Part shown: positions 27,428 through 35,759 of the stretch, piece after piece
How positions within the stretch are numbered: the stretch's first letter is position 1
Layout: every line of letters begins with the position of its first letter
Assembly (NCBI RefSeq): GCF_004795895.1
Contig: NZ_CP039250.1
Span: 2,108,001 to 2,172,000, forward strand
Length of the DNA stretch: 64,000 nt
DNA from: Sphingopyxis sp. PAMC25046
Lineage (GTDB): Bacteria; Pseudomonadota; Alphaproteobacteria; Sphingomonadales; Sphingomonadaceae
Reading direction: 5' to 3'
Notes under the pieces: generated by a model
The model's database searches: none
What the model was told of the DNA's origin: nothing
What the model saw: the letters and a program-made list of their open reading frames with translations, nothing else
Program-made: the position numbers and the translations under genes

Positions 27428-28432
27428 TCAGGCCTTTTTAGGGGCTTTCCGCCGCGGCGCCGCGGAAATGCGCCAGATCGTCCCCTCGAGGCCGCGCACG
27501 GCATCGATCAGCAGCGCGCCGACCATCGCGCGGCGCCCCTGCCGCATTGCCGCGATGACGCCGTCGAGTGAGGCGCCGCGCAGGACCAGTTGCGGCGCGT
27601 TGGCGCGCAAACGTTGCGCGACGATGCGGCGGAACATTTCGGGCGGATATCCATCGTCGCGGATTACCGCGATGTCGGAGGCGTCGGGCCATGAGGCGAC
27701 CAGGCGTTCGACCGCCCAGTCGAGCGCCTCGTCGGCTTCGGCTAGCCACGCCGCCGACCGCGCCGACGCCACCGGGTCAAGCGCGGTCTGCGATCGCAGC
27801 GCATGGCGCAGCCGTGCGCGGTCGAAGCGATCGTCGCTGTTCGACGGATCGTCCACGAAGGGAAGGTCGTTTTCGAGCGCGAGGTGCACGAGTTCGCTTC
27901 GCCGCCAGTCAAGCAGCGGGCGCAGAAGCAGGCCGTTCTTCGCGCGGATCGCGGCGAGCCCGCCGACACCGCTCGACCGGTTGAGCCGCATCACGATCGT
28001 TTCGAGCTGGTCGTCGGCGTGATGCGCGGTGACGATATGGTCGAGCGCGTTCGCTTCGCGCCATTGTTCGAGCAGGCGGTAGCGTTCGGCGCGCGCAGCG
28101 GCCTGCTGCGATCCGGTGATCGGCGCCGGCGGACGCAGCGTCGAATGCGGGATATGCTCGCGCGCGCAAAAACCCGCGACCATCCGCGCCTCGTCGTCCG
28201 ATCCCTTGCGCAGACCATGATCGACCGTCGCCGCCCAGACCTGTCCGGGCAGCAGGCTGGTCATCAGCCAGAGCAAAGCCATTGAGTCGGGGCCGCCCGA
28301 TACCGCAACGCCGTAATGGAGCCGGTGCCAGTCGGGGCCGAGCAGCGCCGCGATATCGCCGGCGAGCCGGCCGGCGACGTCGCGATCAGCAGCCTGCTTT
28401 TGCTTTTGCGGCGGCAGCATCGGTGCGGACAT
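27428..28432 (-). CDS. tilS: tRNA(Ile)-lysidine synthase
   Basis: TilS converts C34 of the CAU-anticodon tRNA-Ile to lysidine, letting it read AUA instead of AUG. The PP-loop SGGPDS lies at about residues 45-50, followed by ATVDHGLRKGSDDEA, a canonical continuation, and TAHHADDQLETIVMRL. The C-terminal part is short, as in many alphaproteobacterial TilS proteins. The start is uncertain: ATG at 28432 overlaps the cpoB-like gene by 47 bases; another ATG at 28420 is also possible. ftsH follows. Confidence 0.95.
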   Translation of the reverse strand: MSAPMLPPQKQKQAADRDVAGRLAGDIAALLGPDWHRLHYGVAVSGGPDSMALLWLMTSLLPGQVWAATVDHGLRKGSDDEARMVAGFCAREHIPHSTLRPPAPITGSQQAAARAERYRLLEQWREANALDHIVTAHHADDQLETIVMRLNRSSGVGGLAAIRAKNGLLLRPLLDWRRSELVHLALENDLPFVDDPSNSDDRFDRARLRHALRSQTALDPVASARSAAWLAEADEALDWAVERLVASWPDASDIAVIRDDGYPPEMFRRIVAQRLRANAPQLVLRGASLDGVIAAMRQGRRAMVGALLIDAVRGLEGTIWRISAAPRRKAPKKA

Positions 28433-29336
28433 CCTGTGGCGCCTTGTCGCCATAGACTTCGTCGAGCTCGCGGAACGCCTTGCAGGCGTCGGCCTTGCGA
28501 CCGAGCTTGTCGAGCGCGATGCCCATGTAAACGAGGCTGTGCGGCGCGCGCGGGCCGCTCGGGCGGTCCTTGTAATTATTGTAGAAGGCGACCGCGGCGA
28601 GGCTCGGTTTGCCTTCGTCGAGATAGGCGCGGCCGAGCAGATTCTGCGCAAAGCTCGCATAGCTGCTCTTCGGCCATTCGGCGACGACTGTCTTCAGCTG
28701 CGCCTGCGCTTCGGGATAGAGTTTGGCGTCCCACAGGCGATAGCCATAATCATAGGCATCCTTGGTCTCGTTGCCCGTCGACGGCACTTCGACCTTTTTT
28801 ACAAGCGCGAGCCGTGCCGCGTCGGGCGCGCCGGGCTTTGCCGCAGGTTTGCTGGCCGGCTTTTTCGCGGGTGTCGCGGCAGCGGTCGCGGGTGCCTTGA
28901 CCACGGGGGCGAGGCTCGCGGGGGTGGCCGCCGGGTCAGCCGCCGCCGGATCGACCGCTGCTGGATCGGCGAAGCGTTTGTCCATTTCGGCCTTGTAGGC
29001 GGTGAACGCCTTTTCGAGCTCGCGCAGCTGGAAGGCGTTCTGCTCGGTCTGCCCGGTCAGCATCTGCAACTGCGCCTCAAGCGCATCGACGCGCGCGGTC
29101 AGGTCGATCACCGGGGCGTTGGTGCGCGAACGTTCGCCCGGGGTATTGTCGGGCGCGATCTCGCCTTCGAAAAAGGTCGGGCTACCGCCCGGGAAGACCG
29201 AACGCTGGACCGCCCGCATTTCCTTTTCGAGCCGATCGACGCGCTTGCCGATATTATTATCCTGCGCCGCTGCCGGCATCGCCGCTGTGAGCGCGATCGT
29301 TGCCGCTCCGAGGAAAGTGATCTGACGCATCATCAT
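28386..29336 (-). CDS. CpoB/YbgF-like tetratricopeptide protein
   Basis: The product is an exported protein of the Tol-Pal associated CpoB type, which coordinates outer-membrane constriction with septal peptidoglycan synthesis in E. coli. It has a signal peptide ending AAMPAAAQ, a coiled-coil trimerisation part (about residues 30-115), an Ala/Pro/Lys-rich linker (about 125-175) and TPR repeats (about 190-316) with YDYGYRLWDAKLYPEAQAQL and YNNYKDRPSGPRAPHSLVYM. Three ATGs in a row make the exact start uncertain by two residues. It lies between a RodZ-like gene and tilS. Confidence 0.87.
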   Translation of the reverse strand: MMMRQITFLGAATIALTAAMPAAAQDNNIGKRVDRLEKEMRAVQRSVFPGGSPTFFEGEIAPDNTPGERSRTNAPVIDLTARVDALEAQLQMLTGQTEQNAFQLRELEKAFTAYKAEMDKRFADPAAVDPAAADPAATPASLAPVVKAPATAAATPAKKPASKPAAKPGAPDAARLALVKKVEVPSTGNETKDAYDYGYRLWDAKLYPEAQAQLKTVVAEWPKSSYASFAQNLLGRAYLDEGKPSLAAVAFYNNYKDRPSGPRAPHSLVYMGIALDKLGRKADACKAFRELDEVYGDKAPQDVRTDAAAAKAKAGC

Positions 29337-29484
29337 CTGCCGTTAGGCCCCCACTGATTAACCAATTTCGCCGTCCATAACGCGGCAATCGGCGCCAGTG
29401 CAAACCCATTTAGGCGCGCTGCCGTTCGAACCGGCCCGAACGACCGGCGTTTCAAGCCCTGTTTGCCCCTGATCGTCGCGGCAG

Positions 29485-30327
29485 TCAGCCTTTGGGGCGC
29501 GGCCCCGCGGGGGCTGCCGCGCCGCTGCCTCCGGTGGGCGCGACAAGATCGGCGGGTTTCAGCGAAATGCCTTTCACGAGCGTGTCGGCGGGGCCGATCG
29601 ACCCGACGTCACGGCCGCCGACCGTGACCCGCAGCGCTTGAGGAATGCTCGTACGCAGCGTGAATTGTTCGATATAGGCCGGCGGCACCTGATAGACTTC
29701 GCCCGCCTCGAGCGTGCGCCAATTCTCGGTCTTGCCCGTCGCATCGTCGAAGCCGATCCAGACTTCCGACAGGCCGGTCAGCACGACCGGCGCGTTGGCC
29801 GCGACCGCGCCCGCCTTGGTCGCGGGCGTCGCGGCGGCGTCGCTCTGCGGCGCTTCGGATTCATCGGCGGCACGGTTCTGCGCGGCGATCAAAGCCTCGT
29901 CGGGTTCGACCGACAGGAAACGCCAGACGCCATAAGCCGATGCGAGCAGCAGCGTGACGATGACCAGGGTCCAGGTCAGTCGCGCGGTCGGCAGCCGCGC
30001 GGGATCGGTCGGTTCGTAGGCTTCGTAAAGCGGCCGCGAGCCATATTCGTCGTCTTCGAGTTCCTGACGCACCGCAGCGCCGATTTCGGCCTCGGGCAGG
30101 TCGACCGCACGGGCATAGGCGCGCGCGAAACCCGTGACATAGGTTCGGCCCGGAAGTTCCGAAAAATCTGACTTTTCGATCGCGGCGAGATGGCGCTGGG
30201 TGATGCGCGTCCGCGTCGCCACATCGGCGAGCGACAGACCCGCCGCTTCCCGCGCCAGCCGAAGCCGATCGCCGGTGCGCGTGATCGCCAACTCGCCCTG
30301 TTCGGGGGCGACGTCCTCATCCGTCAT
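29485..30327 (-). CDS. RodZ-like membrane protein with HTH and DUF4115 domains
   Basis: The 280-residue protein has an N-terminal Cro-type HTH (about residues 15-80: LRLAREAAGLSLADVATRTR), a single membrane segment (LTWTLVIVTLLLASAYGVW, about 117-136) and a periplasmic DUF4115-type domain (WIGFDDATGKTENWRTLEAG to VGGRDVGSIG). This is the layout of RodZ, which links MreB to the cell wall. The tail is Ala/Gly/Pro-rich. GGAGA precedes the ATG at 30327. It is the first gene of the RodZ-CpoB-TilS-FtsH group on this strand. Confidence 0.85.
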   Translation of the reverse strand: MTDEDVAPEQGELAITRTGDRLRLAREAAGLSLADVATRTRITQRHLAAIEKSDFSELPGRTYVTGFARAYARAVDLPEAEIGAAVRQELEDDEYGSRPLYEAYEPTDPARLPTARLTWTLVIVTLLLASAYGVWRFLSVEPDEALIAAQNRAADESEAPQSDAAATPATKAGAVAANAPVVLTGLSEVWIGFDDATGKTENWRTLEAGEVYQVPPAYIEQFTLRTSIPQALRVTVGGRDVGSIGPADTLVKGISLKPADLVAPTGGSGAAAPAGPRPKG

Positions 30328-30647
30328 TGCTGTCTCCGTGCCGGCCGTTTGACCCAGGTTCGACCGTGTCACCCGTTCATCGCATTGACGGCGCGCGAAA
30401 GTCAAATGAAGTTCGGTAAACGGACGGTTTGAAAAGAAGCGGGATTTGGGTTTGCCAGTCGGGGGTGGATTCGAGTGTGTGACGGCTTGAGGGAGAGCGA
30501 CTTTGAGGTGAGCGATCAGGCGTCTATTTTGCTTCGTTATTCCGAATTTGATCCGGGAGCCCTTATGACGGCGCGGCTATGGCTTCCGGGTCAAGTCCGG
30601 ATGGTGATTGATAAGAGAGGTCGCAACCGGCGGTTGGCCGTTGCACC
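30328..30647. other. Intergenic region without a recognised gene
   Basis: About 320 bp lie between the RodZ-like gene and hslU. I see no convincing reading frame with codon bias or a start signal. A short CAACC-GGC-GGTTG hairpin lies at 30624-30636 and a CCGGGTCAAGTCCGG imperfect palindrome at 30587-30601; either could be a relic of a dispersed repeat. The upstream promoter of the RodZ-like gene is presumably here but is not obvious. Confidence 0.5.
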
Positions 30648-31946
30648 CTAAAGGACATATTTGCTGAGGTCGGTGTCGCCGACGACGTCGGCGAGCTGGC
30701 TGTCGACATAGGCGGCATCGATGTCGAGCGTCGTGCCGCCCGCGTCTTCGGCGGTGAAGCTGATTTCCTCGACCAGCCGCTCCATGATCGTCTGGAGCCG
30801 GCGCGCGCCGATATTCTCGACCTTTTCATTCACCTCTGCCGCGAGTTTCGCGACGCGCGCGATGGCCTCATCGGTGAAGTTCAGCGTCACGCCCTCGGTG
30901 CCGAGCAGCGCCGCATATTGTTCGGGAAGTCCGGCCTTTGTCTCGCTGAGAATACGAACAAAATCCTCTTCGGAAAGCGCGCCGAGTTCGACGCGGATGG
31001 GGAGGCGGCCTTGGAGTTCAGGGAGGAGATCGCTGGGCTTGGCAACATGGAAGGCACCCGACGCGATGAAGAGGATATGATCGGTCTTCATCGGGCCATA
31101 TTTGGTCGCGACCGTCGTGCCCTCGATCAGCGGCAACAGGTCGCGCTGGACGCCCTCGCGGCTCACCGAGCCGCCGCGCACGTCGCTGACCGCAATCTTG
31201 TCGATCTCGTCGAGGAAGACGATGCCGTTCGCCTCGGCATCGGCGAGCGCGACGCGCGCGACATCATCTTGGTCGAGCCGCTTGTCCTGCTCTTCCTCGA
31301 TCAGCCGCGTCGCGGCCTCGATGACTTTCAGCTTGCGGCGCTTCTTGGGCGGGCCGCCCATCGCCTTGCCGAGCATGTCCGACAGGTTGATCATGCTCAT
31401 CTGCCCCGGCTGGCCGGGCAATTCGAACGACATGGGCGCGTCGACGACCTCGATCTCGACCTCGCTCTCGTCAAGGTGACCCTCACGGATGCGCTGGCGG
31501 AAACTCTGGCGTGTCGCCTCGCTGGCGCCCTTGCCCGTGAGCGCGTCGAGCAGCCGCTCCATCGCCGCCTCTTCGGCGGCGGCACGCACCGCTTCGCGGC
31601 GGCGGTCCTTCTCGAGCCGCACCGCTTCCTCGACAAGGTCGCGTGCGATCTGTTCGACGTCGCGGCCAACATAGCCGACCTCGGTGAACTTGGTCGCCTC
31701 GACCTTGATGAAAGGCGCGTCGGCGAGCTTCGCGAGGCGGCGCGAAATCTCGGTCTTGCCGCAGCCCGTGGGCCCGATCATCAGGATGTTCTTGGGGCTG
31801 ACCTCGTCGCGCAGGTCGGGAGACAGCTGCTGGCGGCGCCAGCGGTTGCGCAGCGCCACCGCGACCGCGCGCTTCGCCGCGGTCTGGCCGATGATATGCG
31901 TGTCGAGCGCGGCGACGATCGCCTTCGGGGTCAGGTCTTTGTTCAT
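30648..31946 (-). CDS. hslU: ATP-dependent protease ATPase subunit HslU
   Basis: HslU is the AAA+ unfoldase ring of the HslUV (ClpYQ) protease. The 432-residue protein starts [20 protein letters not shown] and has Walker A GPTGCGKT at residues 58-65, the GYVGRDVE pore loop, an I-domain (about 110-220) and Walker [11 protein letters not shown]. The C-terminal YVL end matches the HslV-docking tail. It is separated from hslV by a flavoprotein gene on the same strand; in most bacteria the two are adjacent. Confidence 0.98.
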   Translation of the reverse strand: MNKDLTPKAIVAALDTHIIGQTAAKRAVAVALRNRWRRQQLSPDLRDEVSPKNILMIGPTGCGKTEISRRLAKLADAPFIKVEATKFTEVGYVGRDVEQIARDLVEEAVRLEKDRRREAVRAAAEEAAMERLLDALTGKGASEATRQSFRQRIREGHLDESEVEIEVVDAPMSFELPGQPGQMSMINLSDMLGKAMGGPPKKRRKLKVIEAATRLIEEEQDKRLDQDDVARVALADAEANGIVFLDEIDKIAVSDVRGGSVSREGVQRDLLPLIEGTTVATKYGPMKTDHILFIASGAFHVAKPSDLLPELQGRLPIRVELGALSEEDFVRILSETKAGLPEQYAALLGTEGVTLNFTDEAIARVAKLAAEVNEKVENIGARRLQTIMERLVEEISFTAEDAGGTTLDIDAAYVDSQLADVVGDTDLSKYVL

Positions 31947-32025
31947 ATGTCGGAGAGGTCCAGCAGAAAGAATTTCATGTGACGGCTAGATGGGAAGGGG
32001 GCCGATCAAGTCAAGCGGGGTCAAG

Positions 32026-33111
32026 TCAAGCCGGGCAGCGGAAACCCGCGAACAGCTTCTGGTGCGAGGCGACGATGCGCGCGATGCGATCGGGTTGGGG
32101 CTCGGCCTCCCATATGTTGCGTTCGTAGCTGCCGCCGATCACGATCCCGTCGGCGCGCGGGAACATATAGCCCGCCTCGCCGGTGAAGGCATAGCGCACC
32201 TCGGGCTGCGGGATGAGAATGGCGAGCTGGCCGCGGATCGGGATCAATTCCGTGTCGCCGAACAGCTCGCGCGCGCCGAGCCCGGTGCAGTTGAAGACGA
32301 GCGTTTCGGGGAGCGACGCGATCTCGGCGGGCGTGGCGAAGCTGCGTACCGCGATGCGGCCGCCCGCGCCCTCGATATCGCGCATCATCTGGCGGAGGTA
32401 GCGGCCGGTTTCGACATAGATCGTGTCATATTGCCAGAGCCGCTCGACCGGAAAGGGATGCTCGTCTCGGTGAAGCGCGCGCGCCGCAGGCGGGAAGGTC
32501 GCAAGCTTGGGCTCCTCGGGCGTGCCTTCGGAATAGGTCGTCAGCCAGCGCACCCCATAATCGTCGCCGACCATGATCTGGAAGCGCCGCCAGCTGTAAT
32601 CGAGCGCCGCGGTGAACTGCCGCCGCCATTCGGGGGTCACGGCGTCGGTCTTGAACAGGCCGAAGGGGTGGAATTGCCCGCCGGCGATGTTCGAGGTCGT
32701 GTCAGGCGGCAGCGCCTTGGCATAGACGGTGACGGAAAAGCCCGCCTCCTGCAGCAGCCGCGCGGTCGACAGGCCGACGATGCCGGCGCCGATCACCGCG
32801 ACGGGGCCGGCGTGGCCGGGTGCGCCCATCTCGACCGCGAGTTTCGCGGTGCCCCAACTCATAGTGATGCCCGAACCGCCGTGGCCGTAATTGTGGACGA
32901 GCCGCTTGGCGCCGAGCGTATCGGCGCGGACGACGAAGCCGCCGGGGCGATAGGGGCGCAGGCCGGCAAGGGTGCGGATGACGCGGTCGGGCGTTGCCTT
33001 CACCGGCGTGAGGCAGGCGGAAGGGGGGCGTGCGGTGGTGGTCGCGCAGCCGGGGAGTGCGACTGCGGCGCAGGCGGCGACGAAATGGCGGCGAGGGAGC
33101 GCTTGAATCAC
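32026..33111 (-). CDS. FAD-dependent D-amino-acid-oxidase-like lipoprotein, apparently circularly permuted
   Basis: The 361-residue protein starts with a Tat-like signal (LPRRHFVAACAAVALPGC; RR at 7-8, lipobox Cys at 22), so it is probably exported folded and lipid-anchored. Residues 43-95 (RTLAGLRPYRPGGFVVR, then LVHNYGHGGSGITMSWGTAK) correspond to the end of D-amino-acid oxidases. The FAD-binding start GPVAVIGAGIVGLSTARLL follows at 102-120. The protein ends with YMFPRADGIVIGGSYERN, a few residues before the point where residues 43 onward would continue. So all parts are there but joined in a different order. The substrate is unknown. The gene lies 17 bp after hslV and about 80 bp before hslU. 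I infer an amine or amino-acid oxidase role from the family. Confidence 0.85.
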   Translation of the reverse strand: MIQALPRRHFVAACAAVALPGCATTTARPPSACLTPVKATPDRVIRTLAGLRPYRPGGFVVRADTLGAKRLVHNYGHGGSGITMSWGTAKLAVEMGAPGHAGPVAVIGAGIVGLSTARLLQEAGFSVTVYAKALPPDTTSNIAGGQFHPFGLFKTDAVTPEWRRQFTAALDYSWRRFQIMVGDDYGVRWLTTYSEGTPEEPKLATFPPAARALHRDEHPFPVERLWQYDTIYVETGRYLRQMMRDIEGAGGRIAVRSFATPAEIASLPETLVFNCTGLGARELFGDTELIPIRGQLAILIPQPEVRYAFTGEAGYMFPRADGIVIGGSYERNIWEAEPQPDRIARIVASHQKLFAGFRCPA

Positions 33112-33128
33112 CTCGCGACCATAGTGGC

Positions 33129-33695
33129 TTAGCCCTTGATGTCGATGGTCTCGGACGTGAACTGGTCGTTGGTGTAAACGCAGATGTCGGCGGCGACCTC
33201 CATCGCCTTCTTCGTCAGCACCTCGGGGTCCTTTTCATAGTCGGCGAGCGCGCGCGCGGCCGAAAGCGCGTAATTGCCGCCCGAGCCGATCGCTGCGATT
33301 CCGCCCTTGGGTTCCAGCACGTCGCCGTTGCCGGTGATGACGAGCGTGACCTCCTTGTCGGCGACGATCATCATCGCTTCCAGATTGCGGAGATATTTGT
33401 CGGTGCGCCAGTCCTTGGCGAGTTCGACCGCGGCGCGTAGCAATTGGCCGTTATGGCGCTCGAGCTTAGCCTCGAGCCGTTCGAAGAGGGTGAATGCGTC
33501 GGCGGTCGCGCCCGCGAAGCCGCCGATGACACTGCCGTCGTGGAGACGCCGCACCTTGCGGGCATTGGGTTTCATCACCGTCTGGCCCATCGACACCTGG
33601 CCGTCGCCGATGATGACGACCTTGTCTTCGCTGCGGGCAGAGAGGATGGTGGTTCCGTGCCAGGGCGCGGCACTTTGCGCATGGGGATTGGTCAT
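33129..33695 (-). CDS. hslV: ATP-dependent protease peptidase subunit HslV
   Basis: HslV is the threonine peptidase of the HslUV complex. The 188-residue product contains [20 protein letters not shown] near the start; the catalytic Thr should be T15, exposed after removal of a 14-residue propeptide. Further landmarks are [18 protein letters not shown] and [14 protein letters not shown]. The ATG at 33695 is preferred. The DAO-like gene starts 17 bp downstream. Confidence 0.97.
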   Translation of the reverse strand: MTNPHAQSAAPWHGTTILSARSEDKVVIIGDGQVSMGQTVMKPNARKVRRLHDGSVIGGFAGATADAFTLFERLEAKLERHNGQLLRAAVELAKDWRTDKYLRNLEAMMIVADKEVTLVITGNGDVLEPKGGIAAIGSGGNYALSAARALADYEKDPEVLTKKAMEVAADICVYTNDQFTSETIDIKG

Positions 33696-33748
33696 GCCGC
33701 GCGATATGGGCGATGGGCGGCGGGGCCGCAAGGGGAAGGCGTTTGACT

Positions 33749-34822
33749 TCAGGCCGGCGGATTGCCGGCGAGATGTTCAACGATTGCCTTGACCTCCTGC
33801 GCGCGGTCGCGCGGAATGATCAAAATGTCGTCGCCATGGGTCACGACCACCAGATCGGAAACGCCGACGACCGCGATGCGCCTGCCCTTGTCGGCGCGGA
33901 GATAATTGCCGGCCGCGCCGATCGCGATCACGTCGCCGATGCGAACATTGCCCGCTTCGTCCTTGCCGCCGAGGTCGTGCAGCGCCGCCCAGCCGCCGAC
34001 GTCGGACCAGCCGGGATCGACCGGGACGACGACTACGCTTTCGGCACCCTCCATCACGGCATAGTCGATCGAGTTCGACGGGCTGGCAAGGAAGGCTTCG
34101 TCGCCGGGATGAATTTGCACACCGTCGTGCCGTGCCGCCGCCGCAGAGGCGGCGCACGACGAAGCCATCGCGGGTTGTTGTCGTTCGAGTTCGGCGAGGA
34201 AACGGTCGGCACGCATCAGGAAGATGCCGGCGTTCCAGTAATGACCACCCTCGGCGAGCATTTCCTCGGCTTTGTCGCGCGGCGGCTTTTCGACGAAGCG
34301 CCGCACCGTGTGGACGCCCGGCGCGCCGGTCAGCGGGTCGCCCGCGGCGATATAGCCATAACCGGTTTCGGGATAGGCAGGGGCGATGCCGAAGGTGGCG
34401 AGCGCACCGGCCGCGATCGCCGGGCGCGCAGTCTCGATCGCGTCGAGGAAGGCCGGGACGTCGGTCATCACATGGTCGGCCGGCATCACGAGGATCATCG
34501 CGGCCGGATCGGCGGCGAGCGTCGCAAGCGCCGCGAGCGCGATCGCCGGAGCGGTGTTGCGTGCTGCTGGCTCAACGATGATCCGCGCATCGGTAACCCC
34601 CGCCGCCGCCAGATCGGCCTCGACAAAAGCTACATGGCCAGGACCGCACACGATAAGCGGTGCGGCGAAGCGGGTGCGGTCGACCGCCCGATCGAGCGTT
34701 TGCCGGAACATGCTGTCGCTTCCGGTCAGCGGCTGGAACTGTTTGGGCGCGGCGCCAGTCGACATCGGCCACAGGCGCGTGCCCGAGCCGCCGGATAGGA
34801 TGACGGGGACGATGCTGTTCAT
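33749..34822 (-). CDS. manC: Mannose-1-phosphate guanylyltransferase (monofunctional)
   Basis: The enzyme joins mannose-1-phosphate and GTP to give GDP-mannose, the precursor for the Gmd-dependent GDP-perosamine branch elsewhere in the locus. It starts [19 protein letters not shown], the nucleotide-binding signature, with [16 protein letters not shown] and FVEKP following. At 357 residues it has only the nucleotidyltransferase and left-handed-helix-like parts. The C-terminal isomerase domain of the bifunctional AlgA/ManC type is absent; a separate isomerase is encoded just downstream on the same strand. Confidence 0.95.
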   Translation of the reverse strand: MNSIVPVILSGGSGTRLWPMSTGAAPKQFQPLTGSDSMFRQTLDRAVDRTRFAAPLIVCGPGHVAFVEADLAAAGVTDARIIVEPAARNTAPAIALAALATLAADPAAMILVMPADHVMTDVPAFLDAIETARPAIAAGALATFGIAPAYPETGYGYIAAGDPLTGAPGVHTVRRFVEKPPRDKAEEMLAEGGHYWNAGIFLMRADRFLAELERQQPAMASSCAASAAAARHDGVQIHPGDEAFLASPSNSIDYAVMEGAESVVVVPVDPGWSDVGGWAALHDLGGKDEAGNVRIGDVIAIGAAGNYLRADKGRRIAVVGVSDLVVVTHGDDILIIPRDRAQEVKAIVEHLAGNPPA

Positions 34823-34844
34823 ATCGGGCCTTTAGGGAAGGAAA

Positions 34845-35657
34845 TCAGGCGGGCCAACATAGCAGTGCGCGCGCGCCGGACGCGAGCGCGATGGCGTCTG
34901 CGCGATCCGTCGCCACGCATTCGCCCAGCTTTACCGTTTCGCCGGCAATGCTGCACCCCCGTGACAATGGGGTGAAGGTGAAGTCGGCCGTTTCCCGTGG
35001 CAGGAATGTTACGGCCTCGAGCCCTGAGAGGTGGAGCAGGCGGAAGTGCGGACCGTCGACAAGCATGCGGTTTGCGCTCGCGTCGACGCGGCCATCGCGG
35101 TGGTCGGGTCGCGGAGCGGTCTCCGATACCGCGAGACCGGCATCGAGATGCAGCTCACGCGGCCGGCCATAGTCATAGAGGCGATAGGTGCAGTCGACAT
35201 TCTGCTGCACCTCGACGACGGTGAGCCCCGCGCCGATCGCGTGGATCGTGCCGGCCCGGTTATAGACGAAATCATCGGGCTTTGCCGCGCGCCAGTCGAT
35301 CATGTCGACGATCGAACCGTCGAGCGCGGCGTCGTGCAGCAATTCGCGGGTCGTTGGTGCGACAAGGCCGACGCCGAGCTCGGCATCGGGTTCGGCATCG
35401 AGCACCAGCCAGCATTCTTCCTTGCCGCGTGGATAGCCCGCCGCCTGCGCGTCGTCGTCGCCGGGATGGACCTGGATCGATAGCCGTTCCGAGGTGAAGA
35501 GGAATTTGACCATGATCGGGGCGTCGGCGCCGCCCGGGTGCGCAAACCATATCTCACCCACTCGTCGGTCGCCGAAATCGCCGAAATCCCTCGGAATGTC
35601 GGTGCGCCCCCACGGCTTTTCGACAATGATGGTTTCGAGGCGTTTCAGTATCGGCAT
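34845..35657 (-). CDS. manA: Mannose-6-phosphate isomerase (type I-like)
   Basis: The enzyme interconverts fructose-6-phosphate and mannose-6-phosphate, feeding GDP-mannose synthesis. The cupin fold shows the expected zinc-site pattern: IQVHPGDDDAQAAGYPRGKE (QxHP, then KEE near residue 90) and the later AGTIHAIGAGLTVVEVQQN. The ATG at 35657 gives 270 residues and starts MPILKRLETIIVEKPWGRTD; a longer start at 35744 would add unlikely residues. It is transcribed just before manC, 22 bp away, so the two form one unit. A clear ribosome-binding site is lacking. Confidence 0.9.
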   Translation of the reverse strand: MPILKRLETIIVEKPWGRTDIPRDFGDFGDRRVGEIWFAHPGGADAPIMVKFLFTSERLSIQVHPGDDDAQAAGYPRGKEECWLVLDAEPDAELGVGLVAPTTRELLHDAALDGSIVDMIDWRAAKPDDFVYNRAGTIHAIGAGLTVVEVQQNVDCTYRLYDYGRPRELHLDAGLAVSETAPRPDHRDGRVDASANRMLVDGPHFRLLHLSGLEAVTFLPRETADFTFTPLSRGCSIAGETVKLGECVATDRADAIALASGARALLCWPA

Positions 35658-35759
35658 GTAAGGTCGGAATCTGTCGTTCTTTCCGCCGGGACGGCGCCTG
35701 ATGGAGATTGATCGATAGCCGATAATGGCTACTTTGCTGCGCAAAAGCGAGCAGGAAGG

